Source of the DNA: Pseudomonas wadenswilerensis
GTDB taxonomy: Bacteria; Pseudomonadota; Gammaproteobacteria; Pseudomonadales; Pseudomonadaceae
NCBI RefSeq assembly: GCF_900497695.1
Contig: NZ_UIDD01000007.1
Location: forward strand, 620,001-684,000
Direction of reading: 5' to 3'
Length of the DNA: 64,000 nucleotides
The stretch's first letter is position 1. The number at the start of each line of letters is the position of its first letter. Shown one piece after another: positions 1-9,348 of this stretch. A program made the translations under genes and the position numbers. The notes below the pieces were generated by a model. It was not told the origin of the DNA and ran no database searches. It saw nothing but the letters and a program-made list of their open reading frames with translations.

Positions 1-103
1 GCAGGCCCTCGGCGATGAAATGCGAACCGCCGCGCTCGCGGGCAAGGCTGGCCAGTTGCAGGACACAACGATTGAATGCCTTGAACTGGGTACTGCTGAG
101 CAT
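1..103 (-). CDS. 5' end of an unidentified gene, cut by the window edge
   Basis: A reading frame on the minus strand starts with ATG at 103 and runs off the left edge. The first residues read MLSSTQFKAFNRC, followed by a helix-like stretch with LQLASLARE. The frame stays open upstream to the stop codon of the MFS gene at 185-187, so a GTG start at 148 is also possible. It follows the MFS gene in the same direction and may share its transcript. Only about 34 residues are visible, which is too little to assign a family. Confidence 0.45.
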   Translation of the reverse strand, partial: MLSSTQFKAFNRCVLQLASLARERGGSHFIAEGL

Positions 104-184
104 TGGCCAACCCCGCTTGCTGCCGATCTGTGGCGCCGACAGTGCCACAGGGGGTGGGATAGCGTCCAGCCTGCGCCGCTGTGG

Positions 185-1357
185 CTAAACGGTCGTCGGC
201 AAACCCGATTGCAGTTGCCGCTCTACCCACCAGGACAGCGGCAGGGTCAGCAGCAGGATTGCCGCGAGCGTCATCACTGCCGCCGTGATGCCGGCCCCAT
301 CGCCTACCCGCCCAAACACCACCGGTGCCAGCGCGCCACCGCCGATGGTGCCGGTGTAGAACAAGGCAAAGGCCTGATCGCGCTTGCCCGCCCCCGTCAG
401 TTCCGGCACCACCCCGTACAGCACTGACGAAGTGCCATTGAGCACCAGGCCCAGCAGCGGCAACAGCGCCAGCATCGCCGTCAGCGGCAAAAACAGCATC
501 AACACGATCAGCAGCGCGGTCAGCGACTCGGTGCACCACACGGTTTTCATCATGCCGATGCGCGCGCCCAGGTAGCCGCACAGCAGCTTGCCGAAAGCGC
601 CGCCGACGAACAGCAGCATCAACGCCAGGCCGATACCCGCAGAGCCTGCGCCCTTGCCTTGCAGCAGGAACGGCAGAAAGGTCAGAAAACCCATGCGCAC
701 TGCGCTATCGAGGGTGCCGGTCAGCAGCAATGCGGCCAGGCCATTGCTGGACTCGTTGCCACTGGCAATGACGGGTTTGCGCGGGCTCGACGCCAACGAG
801 GTCTGCGGTGCAACCAGCCACCAGAGCACGGCAGCGACAGCCAGGCCTAGCAGGCCCAGCACGGTCACACTGGTTTGCCAGCTGGTCACCAGCAACAGCA
901 AGCCGACCCCGGCGGGCACCAGCATCTTGCCGATATCACCGGCAAAATTGTAATGCGCCAGCGCCTCCTTGACCCCGCCCCCGGCCTCATGGGTGTCGGT
1001 GACCAACGAGGACGCCAGGGGGTGTTGGGTACTGGCGCCAAGGCCGCCCAGCAACAACGCGAACAGCAGCATGCCCAGGCCACCGGCCTGCCCGACAACC
1101 AGGTAAGCCAGCCCGGCCAGGGCGGTGCCGCCCACTAACAGCCGCTCCCGGCCCCAGCGTTTCGCTGCGCGGCTGGCCAGCAGCTGCAGGCCAGCCATCA
1201 TCCCGGCATAGGCGCCACGCAGCAGGCCGACCTGGACGAAGCTCAGGGCAAACTGCGCCTGCCACAGCGGCAGCAATACGTAGATGACGTCGGTGAGGCC
1301 ATCGTGCACGGCGTGGGCCATGCTCGCGGCGAACAGTGAACGGCAACGGATGTTCAT
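185..1357 (-). CDS. MFS transporter, fosmidomycin-resistance (Fsr) like
   Basis: A 390-residue protein with about twelve hydrophobic segments, typical in length for a major facilitator transporter. It probably exports a small molecule across the inner membrane by proton antiport. The N-terminal HAVHDGLTDVIYVLLPL and the following QVGLLRGAYAG resemble the first helices of Fsr-type carriers, but the substrate cannot be read from sequence. The ATG at 1357 has no clear Shine-Dalgarno and lies 7 nt after a perfect hairpin (1364-1391); an internal ATG at codon 12 (MAHAVHDG) is an alternative start. It lies downstream of the carboxypeptidase gene in the same direction. Confidence 0.8.
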   Translation of the reverse strand: MNIRCRSLFAASMAHAVHDGLTDVIYVLLPLWQAQFALSFVQVGLLRGAYAGMMAGLQLLASRAAKRWGRERLLVGGTALAGLAYLVVGQAGGLGMLLFALLLGGLGASTQHPLASSLVTDTHEAGGGVKEALAHYNFAGDIGKMLVPAGVGLLLLVTSWQTSVTVLGLLGLAVAAVLWWLVAPQTSLASSPRKPVIASGNESSNGLAALLLTGTLDSAVRMGFLTFLPFLLQGKGAGSAGIGLALMLLFVGGAFGKLLCGYLGARIGMMKTVWCTESLTALLIVLMLFLPLTAMLALLPLLGLVLNGTSSVLYGVVPELTGAGKRDQAFALFYTGTIGGGALAPVVFGRVGDGAGITAAVMTLAAILLLTLPLSWWVERQLQSGLPTTV

Positions 1358-1363
1358 GCAGTG

Positions 1364-1391
1364 AAGGCTCTGGCCGGAAGACCAGAGCCTT
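1364..1391 (-). terminator. Hairpin between carboxypeptidase and MFS genes
   Basis: Perfect 10-bp inverted repeat AAGGCTCTGG / CCAGAGCCTT with an 8-nt loop. It follows the M14 gene stop on the minus strand and precedes the MFS start by 7 nt. There is only a weak T-run, so it could be a terminator for the upstream gene or a leader structure acting on MFS translation. Confidence 0.45.
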
Positions 1392-1449
1392 TATAGACCA
1401 CAGGTTTTGCTGAACACCAATACCGATTTCAGACCGATTGATACCGGAA

Positions 1450-3354
1450 TCAGTACACCGCGCCCACCGGATAGACGAACGCATTGACGTCATAGAACGG
1501 CGTGCGCTGGTAGAACCAGTGCAGGCGGGCGCTGGGGCTGGCGGCGAAGGCCTTGTCGCTCTTGAGTTTCTTGTCGAACTCGGCCTTCAAGTCCGGACTC
1601 TCGGCGAGCATCTTGCGCGCCATTGGCTCCATCACGTATTCCTCGGGCTCTTCAGCCGCCACCAGGGTCGCGTTGAAAAAGCCCCAGGCCCAGAACGAGT
1701 CCGGGCTTTCGGGGTACAGCAGGTTGACCGCCAGCACGCCCAACGGCTGGTCGGTATCGATCACCACCGAACCCGCCGGGAAGGTCTGCAAGCGCTCCAG
1801 CGGTTTGGCCACGCCGCTGACCAGCAAACGCCCTTCGTAACCCGGGATCTGGTTGCTTTGCGTGCGATCGGGCTCGAAGCCACCTGCCACTTTCACCTCA
1901 TCCATGCGATACAGCGTCACCGCAATCGGCGTCGGTTTGTCGAGGGTAGTCATGTGAATGCCATGGGCCTTGAGCCGGGCAATCACCTCGCGCCACTGCC
2001 CCGGCACCACGTACTGCCGGGGCCGTTTGACCACCAGGTCGGGCTCGGTGTTGCCGGTGACCGGCACGTTGAGTTTTTTCGGTGTGTTGCTCCAGACGAT
2101 AGTCCTGGCGCCGGTGATCGGCGACTGCTCATAGCGGTAGTCACCGACGGTGAACGCCGTGGTCTGGGCCTTGCCCGGTTTCCAGGTCAGGGTCACCTGC
2201 TCCTGGGCCTCCAGGCGCTCGCGGTCCTGGCGGATGGCTTCGTTGAGCGACACTGCCTGATCGCCGATCACCTGGAACATGCTCTTGAGCATCACGTAGT
2301 TACCCAGCACCTGGGTCTGGTAAGGGTGCAAGGCGTGTTGCTCGATCAGGATCGACGGTACGTTGCGAATGTCGCCGTACTGGTTGGAAAAGCGCGCATA
2401 GTCGGTGCGGTACGGGTAGTAACCCTGGCCCGGGTCCTGGTTGCTGTTGAGGCTGATGCACTCATGCACCACATGGCCGTCGGCCTCCAGCGCCTGGTAC
2501 ACCGGCGCACGCATGACGTTGTCCATCCAGGCGCTGCTGGCCGGCGACCAGCCGTTGCCGTTGTGGCAATAGGAACTGTCGTAGGGGTACATGGCGCCGT
2601 CGGTGGAATGGGTGTCGGCAAAAAAACTCAGCTGGTAGGTGTTGAACACCCAGGCGACGTTACGGATCTCGGCGCTGTCGAGCTTGGTGAAGTCACGGTT
2701 GAGGTTGTAGTTCAGGCCATTGACCCGCCAGCCGGTTTCGTCCGGGCCATTCTGGTTGATCCGCCCGTAGGCGCTGCGGCGCAGGTCGCCATCAACGTTG
2801 ACGGTGGGGATGAACAGGATATTGACCTTCTCCAGCAAGGCGGCCAGCGGCTTGTCACCGGTGGTCATGTCACGCAGGAGCATGAACATCGCGTCCTTGC
2901 CATTGGCCTCGCCCGGGTGAATTTCGGCTTCGACGAAGATCGTCGGCTTGCCGGACTCATTCAACCCGGCGGGTGATTTGTCGACCTCAAGGGAGGCAAT
3001 GGCCATCAACATCGGGTGGCCTTCGGCGCTTTTCTCCGGCAGGTCGTTGAGCACGATGCTGCCACCGGAGGCGGCGGCCAGGCGGGTCATGTAGGCGCGG
3101 GTTTCATCGTAGTTGCTGGTCTGGCGGAATTCGCTGGCTTCGGCCTGGGTGATCAGCGGGTTGTCCGGCTTGGCAAGGTAGCGGGTGCTGGCCAGGGTCT
3201 GGGCGAACATCGGCGGCAGGATGCGCTGCTTGGCAGCCGGCGAATACAGGCTATCGTCGATGTAGGACGGTGCGCTGGGCAAGGCCGCCAGGGCTGGCAG
3301 CGCAGTGCCCAGCAACATCGCGACAACGAGGGGCTGCAAAAGCGGGTGTTTCAT
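1450..3354 (-). CDS. Secreted M14 family zinc carboxypeptidase
   Basis: 634 residues. The first ~23 residues (a basic MKH start, hydrophobic core, then ALPALAA) form a signal peptide, so the enzyme is exported. The peptidase M14 zinc site is visible: H146-x-x-E149 in IHPGEANGKD, the third ligand H249 in FADTHSTDG, the NLNRDF motif near residues 217-222 that binds substrate carboxylate in this family, and probable general base E338 in LIEQHAL. It should remove C-terminal residues from peptides or act on peptidoglycan-type peptides. The region after residue ~370 is an extra C-terminal domain without a recognised motif. It is a single leftward gene, divergent from the cupin gene. Confidence 0.9.
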   Translation of the reverse strand: MKHPLLQPLVVAMLLGTALPALAALPSAPSYIDDSLYSPAAKQRILPPMFAQTLASTRYLAKPDNPLITQAEASEFRQTSNYDETRAYMTRLAAASGGSIVLNDLPEKSAEGHPMLMAIASLEVDKSPAGLNESGKPTIFVEAEIHPGEANGKDAMFMLLRDMTTGDKPLAALLEKVNILFIPTVNVDGDLRRSAYGRINQNGPDETGWRVNGLNYNLNRDFTKLDSAEIRNVAWVFNTYQLSFFADTHSTDGAMYPYDSSYCHNGNGWSPASSAWMDNVMRAPVYQALEADGHVVHECISLNSNQDPGQGYYPYRTDYARFSNQYGDIRNVPSILIEQHALHPYQTQVLGNYVMLKSMFQVIGDQAVSLNEAIRQDRERLEAQEQVTLTWKPGKAQTTAFTVGDYRYEQSPITGARTIVWSNTPKKLNVPVTGNTEPDLVVKRPRQYVVPGQWREVIARLKAHGIHMTTLDKPTPIAVTLYRMDEVKVAGGFEPDRTQSNQIPGYEGRLLVSGVAKPLERLQTFPAGSVVIDTDQPLGVLAVNLLYPESPDSFWAWGFFNATLVAAEEPEEYVMEPMARKMLAESPDLKAEFDKKLKSDKAFAASPSARLHWFYQRTPFYDVNAFVYPVGAVY

Positions 3355-3427
3355 GATCGATCCCTGTCATGAGAAGCAGGTGCCCACCTTAAACCACAAT
3401 CTGCAACCAGACGAGAGCCAGGCCGCC

Positions 3428-3748
3428 ATGCTCGACAACCTGTTCAACCCCCTCCCCACTCCCGGCGCGCAAGAGCACTTCGAAGCCCTGCTGGCCCGGC
3501 CGGGGCTGCGCATCGAGCGTATCGTCTCCCATGGCCAGGCCAGCCCGCCGGGGTTCTGGTACAACCAGGCGCAGGGGGAATGGGTGGTGTTGCTGGCAGG
3601 GTCTGCCGGGTTGCGGCTGGAGCATGAGCCTGCCGAGCGAGTGCTGCGGCCGGGGGATTTTGTCGAGATTCCGGCGCATTGCCGGCATCGGGTGGAGTGG
3701 ACCGACAGCACCCAGGCCACGGTGTGGCTCGCCGTGCATTATGACTGA
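3428..3748 (+). CDS. Small cupin-domain protein
   Basis: 106 residues from ATG 3428; the frame is open further upstream but the domain begins near this ATG. The pattern WVVLLAGSAGLRLEHE, LRPGDFVEIPAHCRHRVEW fits one compact cupin barrel: the G-D-x-x-x-I-P-x-x-x-x-H motif supplies metal-ligand histidines. Proteins of this size in Pseudomonas are usually annotated as cupin-domain or phosphomannose-isomerase-type proteins of unknown substrate. It is divergent from the M14 peptidase gene and followed by a REP pair. Confidence 0.8.
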   Translation: MLDNLFNPLPTPGAQEHFEALLARPGLRIERIVSHGQASPPGFWYNQAQGEWVVLLAGSAGLRLEHEPAERVLRPGDFVEIPAHCRHRVEWTDSTQATVWLAVHYD

Positions 3749-3752
3749 TGGG

Positions 3753-3859
3753 TAGGAGCGGGCTTGCCCCGCGATGAGGCCCGTGCAACCAGCACATCAT
3801 CTGTCGCCTGGATTGCGACCGCTTCGCGCTCGATCGCGGGCAAGTCCCGCTCCCACAGG
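3753..3859. repeat. REP pair (BIME) after the cupin gene
   Basis: Two inverted REP-type palindromes: 3753-3775 contains GGAGCGGGCTTGCCCCGCGAT, and 3832-3859 contains GATCGCGGGCAAGTCCCGCT followed by CCCACAGG. They lie between two convergent genes, the usual place for these elements. Confidence 0.85.
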
Positions 3860-3866
3860 TGTAGCG

Positions 3867-4760
3867 CTACCGATACAGCTGTTCTTCCCCCGGGCTGCGC
3901 TCGAAATGGCGTTTGTACTCGCGGCTGAACTGCGATGTGCTCTGGTAGCCCACCCGGTGCGCCGCCTGGGCCACGCCCAGGCCTTCACCAATCAGCATCT
4001 GCTGGGCCTTGAGCAAGCGCAGGCGCTTGAGGTACTGCATCGGCGACAGCAAGGTGCTGCGCTTGAAATGCTCGTGAAAGGTCGAGGCACTCATGTTTGC
4101 ACACGCCGCCAGGGCTTCGACGCTCAGCGGCTCGGCATAGTGCTCGCGCAAGTAGCTGAGCGCCGCCGCGATGCGGGCAAAGTGGCCCTGCTGCTCCACC
4201 AGTGCCCGCAACACCCCGGATTGCGGCCCGCGCAAGGCCACATACAGCACTTCCCTCACCCGCGCCTGGCCCATCACCTGGCAGTCCAGCGGGTCGTGCA
4301 GGCAGCGCAGCAAACGCTCGACACTGTCGCGCATGGCCTCATCCAGCGCCGCCGAAGTCATCGACTCCGGGGTCTGCGCCTTGATCGCCCGGTCCGGCGC
4401 CAGGCCCATGCTCTGCACCAGCTCACCCAGGACGATTCGGTCAATGGCCACCGACACCCCCAGCAACGGCTCTTGCGGGGTGGCGAAGGTCTCGCACATG
4501 AACGGCACCGACAGCGCCTGCACCAGGTAATGCCCGGCGCCGTATTCCAGGGTACGCGGCCCGAGGCGCGCCAGTTTGCTGCCCTGGGCGAGGATCATCA
4601 GGCTCGGTTCGTAGATCTGCGGGCTGCTGGCCACGTAGTGACTGGCCGACAGCACCTGCACCTGCGCCAGGCGCGTGTCGACGAAGCCCGGGCGCAGCGC
4701 CAGGGAGCGGATCAGGGAGCACAGGGTGGCGTTGGCATCGGAGTGGCGAGTGAGCTGCAT
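3867..4760 (-). CDS. AraC family transcriptional regulator (AraC_N type)
   Basis: 297 residues from the ATG at 4760; a GTG at 4772 would add four residues and neither start has a strong Shine-Dalgarno. The N-terminal half has the AraC_N pattern, with YVASSPQIYEPSLMILAQG near residues 36-54. The C-terminal ~95 residues hold the double helix-turn-helix: SVEALAACANMSASTFHEHF and GVAQAAHRVGYQSTSQFSRE. It is divergent from the zinc alcohol dehydrogenase gene, a common pairing for this subfamily, so it probably activates that gene in response to an aldehyde or alcohol. This regulatory link is inferred from position. Confidence 0.9.
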   Translation of the reverse strand: MQLTRHSDANATLCSLIRSLALRPGFVDTRLAQVQVLSASHYVASSPQIYEPSLMILAQGSKLARLGPRTLEYGAGHYLVQALSVPFMCETFATPQEPLLGVSVAIDRIVLGELVQSMGLAPDRAIKAQTPESMTSAALDEAMRDSVERLLRCLHDPLDCQVMGQARVREVLYVALRGPQSGVLRALVEQQGHFARIAAALSYLREHYAEPLSVEALAACANMSASTFHEHFKRSTLLSPMQYLKRLRLLKAQQMLIGEGLGVAQAAHRVGYQSTSQFSREYKRHFERSPGEEQLYR

Positions 4761-4935
4761 GGAGAACCGCACGGAGGATTGGACACTGACATCATCGCAG
4801 CTTCACAGCCAGGCGCCAGGGCCCGGCGACCAACTACGGAGTTTTAGGCATGACAGGCGGAGGAATGACGATGGGCGGCGCGGCGCTTGATGCGCAGAAT
4901 GCGCAGCCTTCACTGATCACCGTTTTTGAGGCCCT
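4761..4935. promoter_or_regulatory. Divergent intergenic region, AraC regulator / alcohol dehydrogenase
   Basis: About 175 bp that must hold both divergent promoters. I see no confident -35/-10 pair or operator repeat. A TGAGG ribosome-binding sequence sits at 4927-4931, before the dehydrogenase ATG. Confidence 0.5.
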
Positions 4936-5988
4936 ATGTACACAGCCATCGGTTACGCCGCCCAGTCTGCCACCGCGCCCCTGGCGCCCATGACCTTCCA
5001 GCGCCGCAGCCCGCGTGCCGACGATGTGGCGATCGAGATTCTCTACTGTGGCGTGTGCCACTCCGACATTCACCAGGCCCGCAACGAATGGGGCATCGCC
5101 GTCTACCCGCTGATGCCCGGCCACGAAATCGTCGGCAAGGTCACCGCCGTCGGCGCCAACGTCAGCCGCTATCAGGTCGGTGACCTGGTCGGCGTCGGCT
5201 GCATGGTCGACTCCTGCCGTCACTGTGAAGCATGCCAGGCGGACCTTGAGCAATACTGCCTGGAAGGCCCGACCATGACCTACGCCACCCCCGACCGGGT
5301 CGACGGCAGCAACACCATGGGCGGTTACTCCAGCAGCATCGTGGTCAGCGAGCACTTCGTCGTGCGCATTCCGCAAGGCCTGGACCTGCCCAGCGCCGCG
5401 CCGATCCTCTGCGCCGGCATCACCACCTACTCGCCGCTCAAGCATTACGGGGTCAAGGCCGGCGACCGCGTCGGCATCCTCGGCATGGGCGGCCTGGGCC
5501 ATATGGGCATCAAGTTCGCCAAAGCCATGGGCGCCGAAGTCACCCTCTTCACCCGTTCACCGGGCAAGGCCGAAGAAGCGCGGCGCCAGGGTGCCGACCA
5601 TGTGATCGTGTCCACTGACGCAGCGCAGATGCAGGCCGCCGCCGGCTGCTTTGATTTTCTCCTCGACACCATCCCGGTCCAGCACGATCTCAACCCCTAC
5701 CTGGAAACCCTCACGTTCGACGGCGTGCACATCCTCGTCGGCCTGATCGAACCGGTCGACCCGGCGCTGCATGCGGCCAACCTGGTAATGAAGCGCCGGG
5801 TACTGGCCGGTTCGTTGATCGGCGGCATCGCTGAAACCCAGGAAGTGCTGGAGTTCTGCGCCGAACACGGCATCAGCTGCGATATCGAGATGCTTGATAT
5901 CGGCAACATCAACGAGGCTTTCAGCCGCATGATTGCCGGCGATGTGAAGTACCGCTTCGTGATTGACATGGCCACGCTAAAGGCCTGA
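4936..5988 (+). CDS. Zinc-dependent NAD(P) alcohol dehydrogenase (YahK/cinnamyl type)
   Basis: 350 residues, the usual length of the family. The catalytic zinc site begins with CGVCHSDIHQ (residues ~38-47) and GHEIVGK. The structural zinc cysteines are in CRHCEACQADLEQYC. The Rossmann cofactor motif is GILGMGGLGHMG near residue 180. The enzyme should interconvert aldehydes and alcohols with NADPH in the cytoplasm, often as aldehyde detoxification. It is divergent from an AraC regulator that probably controls it. The ATG at 4936 follows a TGAGG sequence. Confidence 0.92.
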   Translation: MYTAIGYAAQSATAPLAPMTFQRRSPRADDVAIEILYCGVCHSDIHQARNEWGIAVYPLMPGHEIVGKVTAVGANVSRYQVGDLVGVGCMVDSCRHCEACQADLEQYCLEGPTMTYATPDRVDGSNTMGGYSSSIVVSEHFVVRIPQGLDLPSAAPILCAGITTYSPLKHYGVKAGDRVGILGMGGLGHMGIKFAKAMGAEVTLFTRSPGKAEEARRQGADHVIVSTDAAQMQAAAGCFDFLLDTIPVQHDLNPYLETLTFDGVHILVGLIEPVDPALHAANLVMKRRVLAGSLIGGIAETQEVLEFCAEHGISCDIEMLDIGNINEAFSRMIAGDVKYRFVIDMATLKA

Positions 5989-5993
5989 GCCCT

Positions 5994-6482
5994 TCAGGCG
6001 AACACCACGCTGTACTCATGAGCGCGGTGCAGGGAAATGCCCTTGGCCTGCTCCACGGCCAACGGGTGGCTGCTGGTGCTCAGCGTCACACTGGGGCGCG
6101 AGGTCGGGCCGCTCAATTGCAGCAGGCCTTCGAGCCCCAGGGTCTGTGGCAGGGTCGGGATACTGTTGGCCAGGCGCACGGTAAAGGGCGGCTCGGCCGC
6201 CTGGCGTTCATCGCGCCACAGCTCGCAGACGCGCTCAAAAGCGCTCGGCTGCAGTTCGACCCAGATGCCGATGCAGTAGCTGTCGTTAAGCTCCACCACG
6301 CTCAGTGGCAGTAATGCCCGCAGGAAAAACCGCTCGCCGGCGATCACGCACCAGTCGTTGCTTTGCTTGACGTTGTGCTCGCGTTCTTCGGGGGAAAGTT
6401 CGAATAGCGCATCGGGGCGGCGAAACGCCAGTTCCCCCAGGTCATCCGCATGGTCCTTGCCGCACTGACTGCACGTGTTCAA
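5994..6482 (-). CDS. DUF2199 domain protein
   Basis: 162 residues starting with TTG at 6482, preceded by an excellent AGGAGG with 5-nt spacing; a TTG at 6497 is also in frame but less likely. The start NTCSQCGKDHADDL has the CxxC-GKxH signature typical of DUF2199 N-termini, followed by WCVIAGERFFLRALLPL and GIWVEL. The family has no established function; the paired Cys suggest metal binding. It is convergent with the alcohol dehydrogenase gene, only 5 bp away. Confidence 0.85.
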   Translation of the reverse strand: MNTCSQCGKDHADDLGELAFRRPDALFELSPEEREHNVKQSNDWCVIAGERFFLRALLPLSVVELNDSYCIGIWVELQPSAFERVCELWRDERQAAEPPFTVRLANSIPTLPQTLGLEGLLQLSGPTSRPSVTLSTSSHPLAVEQAKGISLHRAHEYSVVFA

Positions 6483-6665
6483 AGCTGCCTCCTGCAATGG
6501 GTCGAGTCATCAGGGGGGCGACTTTATCAGGCCGGCAGCGCAATGTTGAGCTGCGGCTGATTGCCCTACTCGGCAAGCCGCCGGTTTTCTGGTCTATGGT
6601 TAAAGGTTCAGCCCTTGCAACCCACCTGCGCAGGACGCCCAGGTGCTTATTGAAAGGAATGCCTC

Positions 6666-7415
6666 ATGGACGAGAAACCGCTGCTGCATAAATGCCTCGG
6701 ATTGCTCTACAGCCTGTTCTGCTATGTCTACTCGATGCTGGTGCTGGTGTATTTCGTGGGCTTCATCGGGCCGCCGCAGGTGCCCAAGGACATCGACTCG
6801 GGACCGGCGACTGCCTGGTATTTCGCGGCTTTGATCGACGTAGCGCTGATCAGCCTGTTCGCTCTGCAACACAGTGGCATGGCGCGCAAAAGCTTCAAAT
6901 CATTCTGGTTGCAGTGGGTAGCGGCCCCCATCGAAAGGGCCACCTATGTGCTGTTCAGCAGCCTGGCGCTGAGCCTGATGTTCCTGCTCTGGCAACCGAT
7001 CTCGCTGACCCTTTGGGATATCGAGACACCTGCGGCGCGCGGGCTGATCAACGGCCTTTACTGGCTCGGCTGGATCATCGCCCTGCTGGCCACCTTCCTG
7101 CTCAGCCACTTCGAACTGTTCGGCCTCAAGCAGGCGCTGGACGTTTTTCGCCCGCACCGGGGTGAATCCCGCACCTTCAAGACGCCCTGGCTGTACAAGC
7201 TGGTGCGTCATCCGCTGTACCTGGGATTTGTCATGACCTTCTGGGCGACACCGCACATGACGGTTGGCCACTTGCTGTTTGCCGGGGTGGGTACCTTGTA
7301 CATCCTGATTGGCACGCTGCTGGAGGAGAAGGACCTGGTGCAGTTGTTTGGCGAGCAGTATCGGCAGTATCAGCGCAAGGTCGGGATGTTGTTGCCGTTT
7401 CTGGGGCGTAGATAG
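6666..7415 (+). CDS. mddA: Probable methanethiol S-methyltransferase (MddA-like membrane protein)
   Basis: 249 residues with about five membrane helices. The C-terminal part carries the isoprenylcysteine/phospholipid methyltransferase signature: YKLVRHPLYLGFVMTFWATP followed by LLEEKDLVQLFG, the R-H-P-x-Y and E-E-x-D/L elements that bind S-adenosylmethionine. The arrangement resembles MddA of Pseudomonas, which methylates methanethiol to dimethyl sulfide; NnrU-like proteins are the alternative. A good AAGGAA ribosome site lies 8 nt before the ATG. It is a single gene followed by a REP element. Confidence 0.72.
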   Translation: MDEKPLLHKCLGLLYSLFCYVYSMLVLVYFVGFIGPPQVPKDIDSGPATAWYFAALIDVALISLFALQHSGMARKSFKSFWLQWVAAPIERATYVLFSSLALSLMFLLWQPISLTLWDIETPAARGLINGLYWLGWIIALLATFLLSHFELFGLKQALDVFRPHRGESRTFKTPWLYKLVRHPLYLGFVMTFWATPHMTVGHLLFAGVGTLYILIGTLLEEKDLVQLFGEQYRQYQRKVGMLLPFLGRR

Positions 7416-7419
7416 ATTT

Positions 7420-7465
7420 ATCGCGGGGCAAGCCCGTTCCCACAGGATTGCGCGGCCCCGCGATG
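7420..7465. repeat. REP element between mddA-like gene and ureG
   Basis: REP core TCGCGGGGCAAGCCCGTTCC at 7421-7440 is followed by an inverted partner containing CCCCGCGAT at 7456-7464. It separates two convergent genes. Confidence 0.75.
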
Positions 7466-7472
7466 CTTTTGG

Positions 7473-8096
<624 letters not shown>

Positions 8097-8106
8097 GGGG
8101 CTTTCC

Positions 8107-8781
8107 TCAGGATCGGAACAATCGGGTGTATTGGGTTTCGTGCCGCGCCGAGGCGATGGCCAGCAACGGCAGGCCGCCGCCGAGCTGGTCATCGCCGAGG
8201 GCCAGGGCGGTTGCCAGGGCATCGGGCAAGGCTTCGCTCAGATCACGCAACAGGGTTTGCGCCGCTTGCTGGCCGAACGGCACCAGCTTGACCCCGGCCA
8301 TCACTGCACCTTCGAGCCAGGCATAGCCGTGAGCGAGGGCCAGATCAGGCAACGGGAGCCGCCAGTGCACCGCCAGCCAGGCCATGCCGCCAAGCTGGCT
8401 GAGCTCCAGCGACGCACGCCATTCGGGCGCCTGGCCCAGTTGCCAGCCATCGAGCAGGCGGGTCAGGGCCATGCCACGCTGGCGCTCTTCCAGGCGCAGT
8501 TCGGCGGTTTCGCGGTTGGCCAGCAAAAAGCGGCTCCAGCGCGCGAACGCCTCGGCATCGTCATCGAGGCAGGCTTGATACAGCCGCGCCAGCAGCGGCC
8601 AGTCGAGGTGGCACAGGGTGTCCTCGACCTGCTGGCGTTGCCAGGCGCGAAAGCCTTCGGCGCCCTGCACCCAGCCGGCCTCCACCGCCCACTCCAGGCC
8701 TTGCGAATAGGTAAAACCACCCACCGGCAGACTCGGGCTGGCCAGTTGCAGCAGGCGCAGCAGCTTGAGGTCGTTGCCCAT
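8107..8781 (-). CDS. ureF: Urease accessory protein UreF
   Basis: 224 residues from ATG 8781. UreF acts with UreD and UreG as a GTPase-activating checkpoint during carbamylation and nickel insertion. The N-terminal [20 protein letters not shown] and [11 protein letters not shown] are the conserved UreF signature. The ATG overlaps the stop of the upstream ureJ gene (TGATG), suggesting translational coupling; a longer in-frame extension upstream would overlap ureJ and is not supported. Confidence 0.95.
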   Translation of the reverse strand: MGNDLKLLRLLQLASPSLPVGGFTYSQGLEWAVEAGWVQGAEGFRAWQRQQVEDTLCHLDWPLLARLYQACLDDDAEAFARWSRFLLANRETAELRLEERQRGMALTRLLDGWQLGQAPEWRASLELSQLGGMAWLAVHWRLPLPDLALAHGYAWLEGAVMAGVKLVPFGQQAAQTLLRDLSEALPDALATALALGDDQLGGGLPLLAIASARHETQYTRLFRS

Positions 8782-9326
8782 CAGCCAGCCAGCACGAACG
8801 CGGCACCGGCCAGCAGCCCGCCAGCGAAGGCTTTCTGCAGGCCCTGGTGCCGGCGCAGCAGGCAACCGGCGCCAAAGCCGACCAGCAGCAACAAGCCACT
8901 GACAGTGACGAAACCTGCGCTGAACACCCAGAACGCACCCGGGCTGGCTTCAACGCCATGGGCCCAGCCATGGAACAGGGCAAACAGCGGCATGGCCAGG
9001 GCCAGCAATACCTGACGGCTGGGCAACAGCAGCGCGGCGGCGGCCACCAACAGTGAACCGATGATCATTGCTTCCATGCCGATCACATCACCGAACAGGT
9101 GGCCCATCAGCGCCCCGCCGAACATCGCGCCCAAGGTCAGCAACGGCAGTGCCAGGGTGCGCCCGGTCAGGGCCGCGAGCACGCCGGTACCGAGCAGCAT
9201 CAACAGGTGATCAAGGCCGGTCAGCGGGTGCAGCAAACCGTCCTGCAGCGGGTTGGCGTCATGGCCAGGGTGGGCGAAAGCCGGTACGGCCACCAGCAGC
9301 AGTACGAGGGGGACGAGTTTTTTCAT
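8781..9326 (-). CDS. ureJ: HupE/UreJ nickel permease
   Basis: 181 residues with an N-terminal signal-like segment ending AVPAFA, then HPGHDANPLQDGLLHPLTGL, which carries the HupE/UreJ histidine motif (H-P-x-x-G-x-D-H in PLTGLDHLL). About six membrane helices follow. The family imports or diffuses nickel (or cobalt) through membranes. It lies between ureE and ureF, overlaps ureF by one base, and has an AAGGAG site before the start. Its place in the operon supports nickel supply to urease. Confidence 0.92.
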   Translation of the reverse strand: MKKLVPLVLLLVAVPAFAHPGHDANPLQDGLLHPLTGLDHLLMLLGTGVLAALTGRTLALPLLTLGAMFGGALMGHLFGDVIGMEAMIIGSLLVAAAALLLPSRQVLLALAMPLFALFHGWAHGVEASPGAFWVFSAGFVTVSGLLLLVGFGAGCLLRRHQGLQKAFAGGLLAGAAFVLAG

Positions 9327-9348
9327 GGGGCAATCTCCTTATCAGTAA

